64,000 nucleotides of DNA from Dyadobacter sp. CY261. GTDB lineage: Bacteria > Bacteroidota > Bacteroidia > Cytophagales > Spirosomataceae. The position numbers and the translations under genes were made by a program. The notes beneath the pieces were generated by a model that made no database searches, was not told where the DNA came from, and saw only the letters and a list, made by a program, of their open reading frames with translations. Positions 15,785-24,739 of the stretch are shown here, in pieces (position 1 is the stretch's first letter; each line of letters begins with the position of its first letter). The stretch covers positions 124,001 through 188,000 of the forward strand of contig NZ_JAKCPW010000008.1 in NCBI RefSeq assembly GCF_021440085.1, written 5' to 3'.

Positions 15785-18082
15785 TCAGAATAAAACACCC
15801 TCGTCGTCATTGCGTGACGGCGGGATATAGGTATCAGTACTATCAGTGGCTACTCCTCCGCATTCACGCACGTAATTCTCTGGCTTATTAAATGGCCCTT
15901 TACGATATTGTACGAGCGTAGGGTCGGCGTATACTTTTTGCATAAACAAACCCCAGGCCGGCATTGCGATGCGTCCCCCCTGGCCGTACGCGATGGTACG
16001 GAAGTGAATGCTGCGGTCTTCGCCACCAACCCAGATACCAGATACCAGGTTCTGCGTCATGCCCATAAACCAGCCATCGGAATAGTTTGAAGTGGTGCCT
16101 GTTTTCGCTGCAATCTCATTGCCTTCGGTAACACCATATTGCCGCAACCGGCCGGCAGTTCCACCGGGATCTTCCACGGCACCACGCATCAGGTACAACA
16201 TATTATAGGCCATGTTTTCACTGATCTCCTGGTTTTGCTTCTGGAAAAACTCCTGCAACACATTTCCGTAACGGTCTTCGATACGCAGGATTGTCATCGG
16301 CTCTGTGCGGTGGCCACCATTGGCAAACGCACAGTAAGCGCCTACCATTTCATATACCGAAACATCGCTGATTCCCAGACAGAGCGAAGGTACTTCCTGT
16401 AAATTACTTGTTATACCCAGCTTATGTGCATATTCCACCACTGCTTTGGGCCTTACCATTTTCATCAGGTAAGCACTCACCGTATTCACCGATTTTCCAA
16501 GTGCCTGCCGCAATGACAGTGACTGGTAAGAATACTTGTTGTTCGAGTTATGCGGCGACCACCCTCCCGGAACGCCATCGGACGGGCCGAAATAAACCGG
16601 CTGGTCGGTAACATGGTCGCAGGGGGTCAGGAAGTTTTTATCTAATGCCGACACATAAACAAACGGCTTGAATGTCGAACCGGGTTGCCGCGAACCTTGC
16701 TTGACGTGGTCGTATTTGAAATACTTGAAATTAATACCTCCCACCCAAGCCTTCACATGCCCGTTACGCGGGTCCATGGACATCATACCCGCGCGAAGGA
16801 AGCGTTTGTAATAAGCAATGGAATCCAACGGGCTCATCGTCACTTCTTTCTCGCCATTCCAAGTAAATACCTTCATCTTGTAAGGCTTCCGCATAATTTT
16901 CCACGCCGCTTCTTCGCCCAGATCGCGTTTCAAAGAGATGAAGTGTGGCGAACGCCTTGCAGCGGTGGCCACGAAACCAGGGATTTCCTTTCCATTGTCA
17001 TAAGTCCAGGGGTTACGGCCTTTCCAATGCTCGTCGAATAGCTTTTGCTGTCCTTTCATATGGTCGGTCAAAGCCTGCTCCTGATAGCGCTGCATGCGTG
17101 AGTCGATCGTCGTGTAAATGCGCAGGCCACTGGTGTAAAGATCCAGGTTCGTATCGTGCTCTTCATTGTAGAGCTTCACCCAGCTTTTGAGATAGCCACG
17201 CATGGATTCCCGGAAATAAGGTGCCAAGCCGGTATTATGGCTATCAACTGTAAAGTTGAGCCCCAGCGATTTTTCCTTGTAGCGATTGAAATCCTCTTCG
17301 GGAATGTAGTCGTATTTATACATCTGCGCCAGCACGGTATTCCGTCGGTTCAATGCATTGGTTGGGAAGCGTAATGGATTGAATAGTGTCGGATTTTGCA
17401 GCATGCCCACCAGCAATGCAGCCTCGGTCACATTCAAATCCCATGGTTCTTTATCAAAATAGGTCTTAGAAGCGACCTTGATACCATAAGTATTATTTCC
17501 AAACGAAACGGTATTGAGATACATTTGCATGATCTCCTGTTTGGTATACTTTCTTTCGAGTACCACTGCCAGCACCCACTCCTTGGTTTTGGCAATCACA
17601 ATCCTGACTAACGGAATTTTACCCAACAACCCTTCATACTCCTCCGAACGGGTATTAAAAAGGTTTTTGGCGACCTGCTGGGTAAGCGTACTACCGCCTC
17701 CTGAGCTAGAATTACCCGAAACGACGCCTTTGAAAACGCGGGCCAGGCTTCGTGGGTCGATACCCGAATGGTTTACAAAACGAGCATCTTCGGTGGCCAC
17801 CAGCGCGTCTATCAGGTTAGGAGAAATCTGTGCGATGTCTATTGGTGTGCGGTTTTCGAAAAAGTATTTGCCCAGTGATTTTCCGTCCTCGCTAATCATT
17901 TCGGAGGCAAGTTCGCTCTTGGGGTTTTCGAGCGTTTTCAGGTCTGGCATTTTACCAAACAACCATAAAAAGTTAAAGCTGACGGCAATAATGTAGAATA
18001 TAATCAGACCCAGTCCTAAGCCAACAATCCGCCATAAACGGATAATGGTACGCCGATACTTTCCGGGTTGTAATTCAATCAT
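15785..18082 (-). CDS. Penicillin-binding protein 1A, bifunctional transglycosylase/transpeptidase
   Basis: The protein of about 765 residues polymerises and cross-links peptidoglycan. A single N-terminal membrane anchor (IVGLGLGLIIFYIIAVSF) is followed by the GT51 glycosyltransferase domain with TEDARFVNHSGID and GGGSTLTQQVAKNLF, and then the transpeptidase domain with the serine motif STFK (in RQPGSTFKPF), SVN (in GKSVNTVSAY) and KTGT (in AAKTGTTSNYSDGW). I start at ATG 18082; an in-frame TTG 11 codons upstream is less likely. It follows sprE/porW by 51 nt on the same strand. Confidence 0.95.
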   Translation of the reverse strand: MIELQPGKYRRTIIRLWRIVGLGLGLIIFYIIAVSFNFLWLFGKMPDLKTLENPKSELASEMISEDGKSLGKYFFENRTPIDIAQISPNLIDALVATEDARFVNHSGIDPRSLARVFKGVVSGNSSSGGGSTLTQQVAKNLFNTRSEEYEGLLGKIPLVRIVIAKTKEWVLAVVLERKYTKQEIMQMYLNTVSFGNNTYGIKVASKTYFDKEPWDLNVTEAALLVGMLQNPTLFNPLRFPTNALNRRNTVLAQMYKYDYIPEEDFNRYKEKSLGLNFTVDSHNTGLAPYFRESMRGYLKSWVKLYNEEHDTNLDLYTSGLRIYTTIDSRMQRYQEQALTDHMKGQQKLFDEHWKGRNPWTYDNGKEIPGFVATAARRSPHFISLKRDLGEEAAWKIMRKPYKMKVFTWNGEKEVTMSPLDSIAYYKRFLRAGMMSMDPRNGHVKAWVGGINFKYFKYDHVKQGSRQPGSTFKPFVYVSALDKNFLTPCDHVTDQPVYFGPSDGVPGGWSPHNSNNKYSYQSLSLRQALGKSVNTVSAYLMKMVRPKAVVEYAHKLGITSNLQEVPSLCLGISDVSVYEMVGAYCAFANGGHRTEPMTILRIEDRYGNVLQEFFQKQNQEISENMAYNMLYLMRGAVEDPGGTAGRLRQYGVTEGNEIAAKTGTTSNYSDGWFMGMTQNLVSGIWVGGEDRSIHFRTIAYGQGGRIAMPAWGLFMQKVYADPTLVQYRKGPFNKPENYVRECGGVATDSTDTYIPPSRNDDEGVLF

Positions 18083-18133
18083 AGATGTGGGGTGATAGGT
18101 TACTGGAAAAGGCAAATATACAATTTCAGCCTA

Positions 18134-20335
18134 TTATCTATTGCCCATCGATACGGAATTGAACTCCTGCATTTCTTTGAGGCGAGGCAGGTAAATGCTG
18201 GTCGGGTAAAGCCGCATAAACTCGGTAATGGCCTGGGCATAGGCTTCTTTACCGCGCACTTTACCTATCAGGAAAACACGCAGTAATGAGAACTTGTCTT
18301 CCATGGAGCTGCCTTTGTAGGACGGCAGGTTTTTCTCGATATCTTCTAATGCTTTGGTATAATTCCCCTCCGCATAGAGCTTGTACATGCCTTCATATTC
18401 CTTGGTGGCATTTCCGGAAGTCCCGCCTGTGTCCGTGGATTTATTGACTAGCCTCGCATAGGTTGAATTGGGATATTCGCCCAAAAGTCTCGATTTCCAC
18501 GCTTCTTTCTTGGCCGTATTGTCCTCGTTGCTCAGGAAAAGCAGGTAGTAAATTTCGTCTTTATATTGTGTGTTGGGATATTCCGAAAGTACGCGTTCAA
18601 ACGATACGATCGCGCGGTTCGACTCTTTCAAGTCAAACCGATAGATTTTCCCGAGATTATAAAGCGCGTCTTCCTTTTTCTTCTGCGAGGCTGCAAATGC
18701 GGTATCGGCCAGCGGGACGTTCTTTTTGAGCAATGCATGGATCTGATCCCATTCTGCTGTACCTTTTTTCAAGCCGGTATTTTCAGTTGGTACTTGTGCT
18801 ACTGAAGTGCTATCCGTAGCACCGGCATTGTTACCCGCCAATGAACGCAATGGCCGGCTGCTCCGGCGCCAGTCGTCTTCCAGCGGACGGTTGCCCCACG
18901 CCCTTTTAAAATCGATCTTGCCTTTATTGACTAACGCCGGGTCATACAATTCCCAGCGGCGCTCGGCGCCATTCACAAGCGGATTGCCACCGCCTTGCTG
19001 CATATTTGCATTCTGCGCCAAGATTTGTGCTTTACGTGCGTTCTCTTCTTCCTCCAACCGCTTTTTCTCCTGTGCTTCGATAATGGCGTCGATCTTATTG
19101 TCCAATGCGGCCGGGTTCATCTTGGCCAGTCTTTGCAAACTATCTTCCGCTGAGACGATGGTATATTGTGTCACAAAATTGTCGAGTGCGCGTTTTCTGT
19201 CTGCAACAAGGCGGTATTCAGGTGCTTCCCTGGGCAAGATCGCCAATGCGCTGTCATAATAAGCCTTGGACGATTCGAAATTTTCCCGTGACTCATATTC
19301 AATACGGGCCAGTTGCAAATAGGTATAAGCCTTTTGTTGCATGTTACCTTTTGAAGCGGCTGCGGCTTTCTGCAGATAGCTAACTGCTTCCGGGATCTGT
19401 TTCTTATGCTCGGCCAGCAAACCCATTGTAAAGTACACGCGGTCTTTCAGGTCATCGTTTTTACGGTCGCGGAGCATTTTTTCGAAACCAACATTGCTCA
19501 GGTCGCGCTGCGGATTGAGTACCACTTCGTTTTGCAATGAATTCATGGCCGAATAGAAGCCCAGATCGTAGTTAGGCTTATTCTTGTTCACGCTTTTGTA
19601 GTGCTTGTTGGCCAAAGCATACTGCCCAAGACGGTCGTACATCTGCGCGGCTGAAAAATGGAGACGTGCGGTTTCTGTCGATTTTTTCAAAAGTGGAAAA
19701 GTCTCTTCCAGGATCGCTGCGGCTGTGAGATATTCACCATTTTGCTGATGGAGATAAGCTTTCGTGAGATAAAAATCGCGTTGCGAGCCTTTGCTCAGGG
19801 GCTGCTGGCTAAGGTATTCGGCGACGCCCAACGCATTGGAATAATCTTTATGCTCGATATAAGCCCGCATGAGCACGATCAGCGCATTGTTTTTGTCGGT
19901 CTCATCATGCCCGTTGGCATATACGTAGCGCAATGCTTCCAGCCCGTCGGCCCATTCGCCGAGATATAGCCTTGATTTACCTAAAAGAATGTAGCTGTTG
20001 TCGATCCATTTACTGTTCTGGTGTTTTTCAGCCACGATCGAAGCTTTTTTGATTACGTCCTGCAACTTAGCCTTCTGTGCCTGAGCAAGCACCGAGTCCA
20101 TAGGCAACAATATCGGAAGCAACTGATTATAGTTTTCCTTATAAGCCTTTTTCATTTCAAACTCTGCGTCCAGCATGTTCTGTTCAGCCATGAAATAGGC
20201 ATTGTAACGCGCTGCAACATTGTGAAATGTGATCGCACCGGGCCGTGAACTGTATTGCGAACAGGCCGCCAGGATAACCATCAGGGCAAGTAGCGGTAAT
20301 GTGCGTCGGATTTGAGAGGTAAAACGGTCGATCAC
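18134..20335 (-). CDS. TPR lipoprotein SprE/PorW, type IX secretion and gliding component
   Basis: The 733-residue protein has a signal peptide with lipobox LAAC (C near 24), then the segment NVAARYNAYFMAEQNMLDAE that marks the SprE/PorW family, and long arrays of TPR helices. Middle residues (about 420-530) are low-complexity and rich in Glu, Gln, Asn and Lys. SprE/PorW lipoproteins are needed for type IX secretion, linking the periplasmic motor side to the outer membrane translocon. The start is GTG at 20333-20335; no ATG precedes it before the divergent region, and it leaves a proper signal peptide. A -7-like TATCTTCG lies about 75 nt upstream. Confidence 0.8.
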   Translation of the reverse strand: MIDRFTSQIRRTLPLLALMVILAACSQYSSRPGAITFHNVAARYNAYFMAEQNMLDAEFEMKKAYKENYNQLLPILLPMDSVLAQAQKAKLQDVIKKASIVAEKHQNSKWIDNSYILLGKSRLYLGEWADGLEALRYVYANGHDETDKNNALIVLMRAYIEHKDYSNALGVAEYLSQQPLSKGSQRDFYLTKAYLHQQNGEYLTAAAILEETFPLLKKSTETARLHFSAAQMYDRLGQYALANKHYKSVNKNKPNYDLGFYSAMNSLQNEVVLNPQRDLSNVGFEKMLRDRKNDDLKDRVYFTMGLLAEHKKQIPEAVSYLQKAAAASKGNMQQKAYTYLQLARIEYESRENFESSKAYYDSALAILPREAPEYRLVADRKRALDNFVTQYTIVSAEDSLQRLAKMNPAALDNKIDAIIEAQEKKRLEEEENARKAQILAQNANMQQGGGNPLVNGAERRWELYDPALVNKGKIDFKRAWGNRPLEDDWRRSSRPLRSLAGNNAGATDSTSVAQVPTENTGLKKGTAEWDQIHALLKKNVPLADTAFAASQKKKEDALYNLGKIYRFDLKESNRAIVSFERVLSEYPNTQYKDEIYYLLFLSNEDNTAKKEAWKSRLLGEYPNSTYARLVNKSTDTGGTSGNATKEYEGMYKLYAEGNYTKALEDIEKNLPSYKGSSMEDKFSLLRVFLIGKVRGKEAYAQAITEFMRLYPTSIYLPRLKEMQEFNSVSMGNR

Positions 20336-20409
20336 GAAATTGACTTTATGGGGTGTTCCTGTTCGGATAGCTAAGCAAACCTAAAACGGTGTTTTCAATA
20401 TTTACGTAT

Positions 20410-20417
20410 CGAAGATA
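20410..20417 (-). promoter_or_regulatory. Probable -7 box for the sprE-led operon
   Basis: On the minus strand TATCTTCG differs from TAnnTTTG in one base and lies in the 187-nt divergent gap between sprE and atpZ. No convincing -33 element was found. Confidence 0.35.
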
Positions 20418-20522
20418 ATGCCATTTGCAAAATTTGAAGCAATTTTGCCCCGATATTATACCATTGTTTTCAACCGAGTTTTTTACCCTGGTATTTCAAG
20501 CAAAACGGGGAGTAACTGAATT

Positions 20523-20747
20523 ATGGCAGATCCAATGAAACCAGATGACAAAGGCCAGCCGTCCCGCTTCCTGAAATACTCGGGTATGGCCACACAGATG
20601 CTGGGCACTATCCTGGTATTTACATGGGGCGGTTACAAGCTCGACGAATGGCAGCAAAACAAGGTGCCGGTGTGGACGCTCGTGCTTTCCCTGGCTTCCA
20701 TTGCAGCTTCGCTATACCTTTTAATCCGCAGTTTTACTAAACAGTAA
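20523..20747 (+). CDS. atpZ: AtpZ/AtpI-family small membrane protein
   Basis: The 74-residue protein has two transmembrane helices (about residues 22-40 and 47-67) joined by the short GGYKLDEWQQNK loop typical of the AtpZ (DUF AtpZ/AtpI) family. These proteins are coded at the head of ATP synthase operons, help assembly of the c-ring and have been linked to divalent cation transport. It leads a plus-strand operon with the next five genes. Confidence 0.8.
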   Translation: MADPMKPDDKGQPSRFLKYSGMATQMLGTILVFTWGGYKLDEWQQNKVPVWTLVLSLASIAASLYLLIRSFTKQ

Positions 20748-20768
20748 CCCTCTCGCCGACACATCAGA

Positions 20769-21128
20769 ATGCTACGCACCTTCATCGCAACTATTTTACT
20801 CGGAATTGTATTTTTCCTTGCTCAAAAATTCCACTTCGATTCCGTCCTGCATCCCTATATATGGTACATTCTGGTATTCTTCTTCGGGCTGTCGTTTCTC
20901 GCCCACAGGCTCATGGAATTCGGATTACGGAACAAGCGAGAGAAATTTGTCACATTTTACATATCTACCATCGTTGCGCGCATCATTCTCAGTCTCATTT
21001 TTATTGCCATCTTTTTATATAGAGGGCTAACTGATTCATTCCTATTCGTTATCAATTTTTTTGCACTCTATTTATTTTATACATGCTTTGAAATATATGG
21101 TTTGTATCGTAACTTGCGCCGCGATTGA
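20769..21128 (+). CDS. AtpI-like membrane protein in the ATP synthase operon
   Basis: The 119-residue protein has four predicted transmembrane segments (about 3-19, 29-45, 62-82 and 88-108) and a short basic tail (RNLRRD). It lies 21 nt after atpZ and 24 nt before atpB, the place where AtpI-type proteins are usually coded. Sequence alone does not establish the family, so the AtpI label rests on size, topology and position. Confidence 0.6.
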   Translation: MLRTFIATILLGIVFFLAQKFHFDSVLHPYIWYILVFFFGLSFLAHRLMEFGLRNKREKFVTFYISTIVARIILSLIFIAIFLYRGLTDSFLFVINFFALYLFYTCFEIYGLYRNLRRD

Positions 21129-21152
21129 CAAAGCATAGTATTTCAAGCATTT

Positions 21153-22247
21153 ATGTATACCCATCTGAGACGGTTTTTTACTATCGCCCTTATAGCGGCA
21201 ACATGCGTTTTTAACCTCCCGGCCCGCGCCGATGAACCTACCCAGCACGATGCCGGAAAGGTTGCCCAGGCGGTGAACGAGGAAGAGCATAAAATTGAAC
21301 ATAAGCTTGAAGAGCACGAAGCGAAGTTCGACATTGGCAGCATGATCATGCACCACATTGCCGACTCCCACGAATGGGAATTTTCACACGGTGTTGCGCT
21401 TCCGCTACCAGTGATCCTTTATTCAGAAGATCGTGGTATCGAAGTTTTCTCTTCATCCAACTTCCATAACGAGCATCACGAGTACAACGGATATCACCTG
21501 GTTCACGGGGAGTCCGAGCAAATAGTACCTGTTGACGAGTCACGCAAAGTATACGATTTCTCAATCACTAAGAACGTAGCTTCCATGCTACTGAGCGCTG
21601 TGATCCTGATCCTCGTTTTCACAAGCATTGCCAGCTGGTACAAAAACAGCAAAGGCAAAGCGCCGAAAGGATTCAACTCGGCCATGGAGGTGATCATACT
21701 CTTCATCCGCGACGAGGTTGTGAAACCAAACGTGGGACCGAAATACGAAAAATACCTGCCTTACCTGCTTACGTTGTTCTTCTTTATTCTGATCAACAAC
21801 ATCATGGGTCTGCTTCCGGGATCGGCTAACCTTACCGGCAACATCGCGGTAACCATGACATTGGCGGTATTGACGTTCATCGTCGTTCACCTGAATGCGA
21901 ATGGCAACTACTACAAGCACCTTGTGAAGCCAACCGGCGTACCTGTGCCATTGTTGCTGATCATGATCCCTGTTGAGATCGTAGGTGTGTTCATGAAGCC
22001 ATTCTCCCTGATGGTCCGGTTGTTCGCCAACATCACAGCAGGTCACATTATCCTTTTAAGCCTTTTCGGCCTGATCTTTATTTTCCAAAGCGTCGTGATC
22101 GCCCCGGTAATCTCCCTGTTCGCATTGTTCCTGAACTTCATCGAGATCATGGTAGCATTCATTCAGGCGTTCATCTTCACACTATTGTCGTCCATGTACA
22201 TCGGAAGTGCTATTGAAGAGCATAGCCACGCCGATCACGGACATTGA
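21153..22247 (+). CDS. atpB: ATP synthase Fo subunit a
   Basis: The 364-residue protein forms the proton half-channels beside the c-ring. The essential arginine is in PFSLMVRLFANITAGH, and five or more membrane helices follow the periplasm-facing N-terminal part. The N-terminus looks like a cleavable signal peptide (LRRFFTIALIAATCVFNLPARA) followed by a His/Glu-rich segment, an extension that is usual in Bacteroidota a-subunits but absent from Escherichia coli. The C-terminus is His-rich (EEHSHADHGH). Confidence 0.95.
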   Translation: MYTHLRRFFTIALIAATCVFNLPARADEPTQHDAGKVAQAVNEEEHKIEHKLEEHEAKFDIGSMIMHHIADSHEWEFSHGVALPLPVILYSEDRGIEVFSSSNFHNEHHEYNGYHLVHGESEQIVPVDESRKVYDFSITKNVASMLLSAVILILVFTSIASWYKNSKGKAPKGFNSAMEVIILFIRDEVVKPNVGPKYEKYLPYLLTLFFFILINNIMGLLPGSANLTGNIAVTMTLAVLTFIVVHLNANGNYYKHLVKPTGVPVPLLLIMIPVEIVGVFMKPFSLMVRLFANITAGHIILLSLFGLIFIFQSVVIAPVISLFALFLNFIEIMVAFIQAFIFTLLSSMYIGSAIEEHSHADHGH

Positions 22248-22293
22248 TCTTGAATCTCTTTTTTATTAATTATATTTTAAAACAAACACAATT

Positions 22294-22557
22294 ATGTTGC
22301 TTCAAATTTTGCTTCAAGCTGCTGAACAAGGTGGTGCAGGTCTTGCAGTTTTCGGTGCTGCTATCGGCGCAGGTCTTGCTGCTATCGGCGCAGGTCTTGG
22401 TATTGGTAAAATCGGTGGTAGCGCGGTTGAAGGTATCGCCCGTCAACCAGAAGCTGCTGGTGCAATCCAAACTGCTATGTTGATCATCGCGGCCCTTATT
22501 GAAGCGGTAGCGCTTTTCGCAGCGGTAATCTGTCTGCTTATCTCTTTCAAGCTGTAA
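22294..22557 (+). CDS. atpE: ATP synthase Fo subunit c
   Basis: The 87-residue hairpin protein oligomerises into the proton-driven rotor. Helix 1 is glycine-rich (GAAIGAGLAAIGAGLGIG), the polar loop is ARQPEA, and helix 2 holds the ion-carrying glutamate in AALIEAVALF. The residue after this Glu is Ala, not Ser/Thr, which favours proton over sodium use (inference). Helix 1 is coded partly by a perfect 21-bp tandem repeat. A long structured gap of 146 nt separates it from atpF. Confidence 0.95.
   Translation: MLLQILLQAAEQGGAGLAVFGAAIGAGLAAIGAGLGIGKIGGSAVEGIARQPEAAGAIQTAMLIIAALIEAVALFAAVICLLISFKL
22357..22398 (+). repeat. Perfect 21-bp tandem duplication within atpE
   Basis: Two adjoining identical 21-base units (22357-22377 and 22378-22398) each code AAIGAGL. 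The protein repeat is part of the normal glycine-rich helix 1 of c subunits; identity at every codon position is the unusual part. Confidence 0.9.
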
Positions 22558-22703
22558 TAGCCTCCGAAAGGGAAACACTGCCCCGGCGCGCTAGGCCCGG
22601 ATGCGGTGTAAAAACATTCTCGTGGGAGCATTAGGCTTCCACGAAATTTTAATAAGAAGAGAGCCGATTAAGATCATTCTTACACTCAAAAACTCATTTA
22701 ACT
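22558..22703 (+). promoter_or_regulatory. Structured gap between atpE and atpF
   Basis: This 146-nt spacer is three to six times longer than the others in the operon. TCGTGGGA (22620-22627) pairs with TTCCACGA (22637-22644), one pair being G-T, and is followed by an AATTTTAAT stretch. Upstream, CACTGC and GCGGTG around a CCCGG/CCGG core can form a second stem. It may be a partial terminator or an RNA-processing site that raises subunit c output. Confidence 0.4.
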
Positions 22704-23198
22704 ATGTCATTGCTTACTCCAAACCCAGGCCTTATTTTCTGGATGCTTGTAGTATTTTTGCTGGTAGTTTTCATTTTGGCCAAATTTGCCTGGAAACCTA
22801 TCCTGAAAGGCCTTAAAGATCGTGAAAACGAAATTCAGGGTGCTTTGGACCTTGCAGAAAAAACCCGTGCTGAAATGGCACAATTGAAGTCGGACAATGA
22901 GAAACTGATTGCAGAAGCAAATGCAATCCGCGACCAGATCCTTCGTGACGCAAAAGACGCTGCTGACAGAACTATCGCAGAGTCGAAAGACAAAGCGGCG
23001 GTCGAAGGACAAAAAATGATCGAAAGCGCGCGCGAAACCATCCGCAACGAGCAAGCCGTAGCGGTGAGCAAAATCAGAAAGGAAGTTGCTACACTTTCAT
23101 TGGAAATCGCTGAGAAAGTATTACACCGTGAATTGCAAGACAAAGCAGCGCAGGAAAAACTGATCGCAGACCTTGCTTCATCTGCGCGTCTTAACTAA
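22704..23198 (+). CDS. atpF: ATP synthase Fo subunit b
   Basis: The 164-residue stator protein has one N-terminal membrane helix (LIFWMLVVFLLVVFILAKFAW) and then a long charged alpha-helix rich in Ala, Glu, Lys and Asp with the KDRENEIQGALDLAEKTRAEM pattern interrupted only by heptad-type positions. Pairs of b subunits link Fo to F1 through delta. Normal length; 25 nt before atpH. Confidence 0.93.
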   Translation: MSLLTPNPGLIFWMLVVFLLVVFILAKFAWKPILKGLKDRENEIQGALDLAEKTRAEMAQLKSDNEKLIAEANAIRDQILRDAKDAADRTIAESKDKAAVEGQKMIESARETIRNEQAVAVSKIRKEVATLSLEIAEKVLHRELQDKAAQEKLIADLASSARLN

Positions 23199-23223
23199 TC
23201 CAGCATTCTAAAATCAAATTCCG

Positions 23224-23760
23224 ATGTCAGTAAGTATTGTAGCATCCAGATATGCAAAATCGCTGATCGAGCTGGCGAAAGAACAAAACGTTCTGGACAC
23301 GGTTTATCAGGATATGCTGCTCTTCAAAGATACAGCAGATAAAAATCGCGGCCTGATGCTTGCATTGAAAAGCCCGGTCGTAAGACATGAAAAGAAATTA
23401 GGCATTCTGAATGCACTTTTCAAGGCCCGTGTAAGCCCTGTATCATTCGCGATTTTTGATATCATCACCAAAAAGAACCGGGAGTCGATCCTGGATGAGA
23501 TCGCGGTGGAATTTATTAAAGCCTATAACATTTACCAGGGAATCGAAAACGCAACAGTAGTTACTCCTACCCCGCTGACCGACGAACTTCGTAAACAATT
23601 TAACGATATTGTTGCCAAAGCAACCGGAAAAACGGTGCAGCTTGCCGAAAAAGTAGATACTGCTTTGATCGGCGGATATGTGTTGACAGTGGGTGACCGC
23701 CAGATCGATGCATCGCTTCGCAGCCGTTTGAACGAGCTTAAATTACAGTTAGTAAACTGA
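23224..23760 (+). CDS. atpH: ATP synthase F1 subunit delta
   Basis: The 178-residue protein ties the b-subunit stator to the top of the alpha/beta hexamer. It starts with the typical VASRYAKSLIELAKEQ helix and ends with the family motif VDTALIGGYVLTVGDRQIDASLRSRLNELK. It is the last gene of this operon: a strong terminator follows, and atpA is not downstream. Confidence 0.93.
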   Translation: MSVSIVASRYAKSLIELAKEQNVLDTVYQDMLLFKDTADKNRGLMLALKSPVVRHEKKLGILNALFKARVSPVSFAIFDIITKKNRESILDEIAVEFIKAYNIYQGIENATVVTPTPLTDELRKQFNDIVAKATGKTVQLAEKVDTALIGGYVLTVGDRQIDASLRSRLNELKLQLVN

Positions 23761-23783
23761 AATTTTTATCTGCATAATTTGGA

Positions 23784-23816
23784 AGACCCGGCTGCTATGC
23801 GGCCGGGTCTTTTTTT
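23784..23816 (+). terminator. Intrinsic terminator after atpH
   Basis: AGACCCGGC (23784-23792) pairs with GCCGGGTCT (23802-23810), followed by TTTTTT. It lies 23 nt after the atpH stop and just before the stop of the convergent gene at 23820. Confidence 0.9.
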
Positions 23817-23819
23817 ATG

Positions 23820-24707
23820 CTAAACTTTCATTTTGACGACGTTCTTGTAGCTCGTCTCAATGGCTTGCACCGCTGGTACTTTCGCCACGTCCTGCTCTAC
23901 GAAGAAATGTGTCAGGCCAGCCAGTTTGCGATTATCGAATATCTTCTTGAAATCGATAGATCCGGTTCCTACTTCCGCAAAAGATCCATCCTTCTTATCC
24001 ATGTCTTTCACATGCCACAGTGGGAAACGACCGGGATATTGCTTGAACAATGCAATCGGGTCCAGGCCCGCTTTTACGATCCAGTACAAATCCAGTTCGA
24101 GTTTTACGAGCTTAGGATCAGTTTTGCCTGCGATCAGATCATAAGGAAGTTGCCCGTCGATTTTTTTGAATTCGAAATCGTGGTTGTGATAACCAAATTG
24201 TAACCCCGCTTTCTTAGCCACTTCACCCGACTTGTTGAAAAGATCGACATAACTTTTGTACTGGTCGATTGTCTTGCGTTCTGATTCCGTCAAATAAGCG
24301 CAGTTCACATATTTCTGGCCCAATTCCGCAGCGTCGTCCACCGCTTTCTGCCAGCCATTGCTCAATGTACCTTTGGCGGTTTTGTTCTCCACTCCGGCGC
24401 CATAGTGGCCGCTTATCGGATTCAGGCCAAGGTCGCCCAGGATCTTTTTAAATTCCTTGGCTGTTTTGCCGAAGAATTTGCCATCTGAATATCCGTATAG
24501 CTCTACTTCCTTATAACCGATCGCCGACACTTTTTTAAGCGTGCCCAACAGATCTTTGGATATTTCATTACGAAGCGTGTACAGCTGCAGACCGATTGGT
24601 GAAGGGGCCTTTACATCCAGGTTCAGTTTCGAGAACATAGGCACTGCCAAGGCGAATGCACTGGCTTTGAGGAACGATTTCCGGGAAATCTTTTCGTTGT
24701 AATCCAT
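23820..24707 (-). CDS. Sugar phosphate isomerase/epimerase-like TIM-barrel protein, exported
   Basis: The 295-residue protein belongs to the xylose isomerase-like TIM barrel superfamily: IGLQLYTLRNEI at the first strand, ISGHYG, FGYHNHDFEF, LELDLYWIVKAG (acidic metal ligands) and PLWHVKDMD. The N-terminus SRKSFLKASAFALAVPMF is a Tat-like signal with an R-K instead of R-R pair, so it is probably periplasmic. Substrate unknown. It is followed within the same strand direction upstream by the esterase gene (32 nt apart). Confidence 0.8.
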   Translation of the reverse strand: MDYNEKISRKSFLKASAFALAVPMFSKLNLDVKAPSPIGLQLYTLRNEISKDLLGTLKKVSAIGYKEVELYGYSDGKFFGKTAKEFKKILGDLGLNPISGHYGAGVENKTAKGTLSNGWQKAVDDAAELGQKYVNCAYLTESERKTIDQYKSYVDLFNKSGEVAKKAGLQFGYHNHDFEFKKIDGQLPYDLIAGKTDPKLVKLELDLYWIVKAGLDPIALFKQYPGRFPLWHVKDMDKKDGSFAEVGTGSIDFKKIFDNRKLAGLTHFFVEQDVAKVPAVQAIETSYKNVVKMKV

Positions 24708-24739
24708 GGGTCAGTATTCAAAAAAAGGTAAAAAATAAA

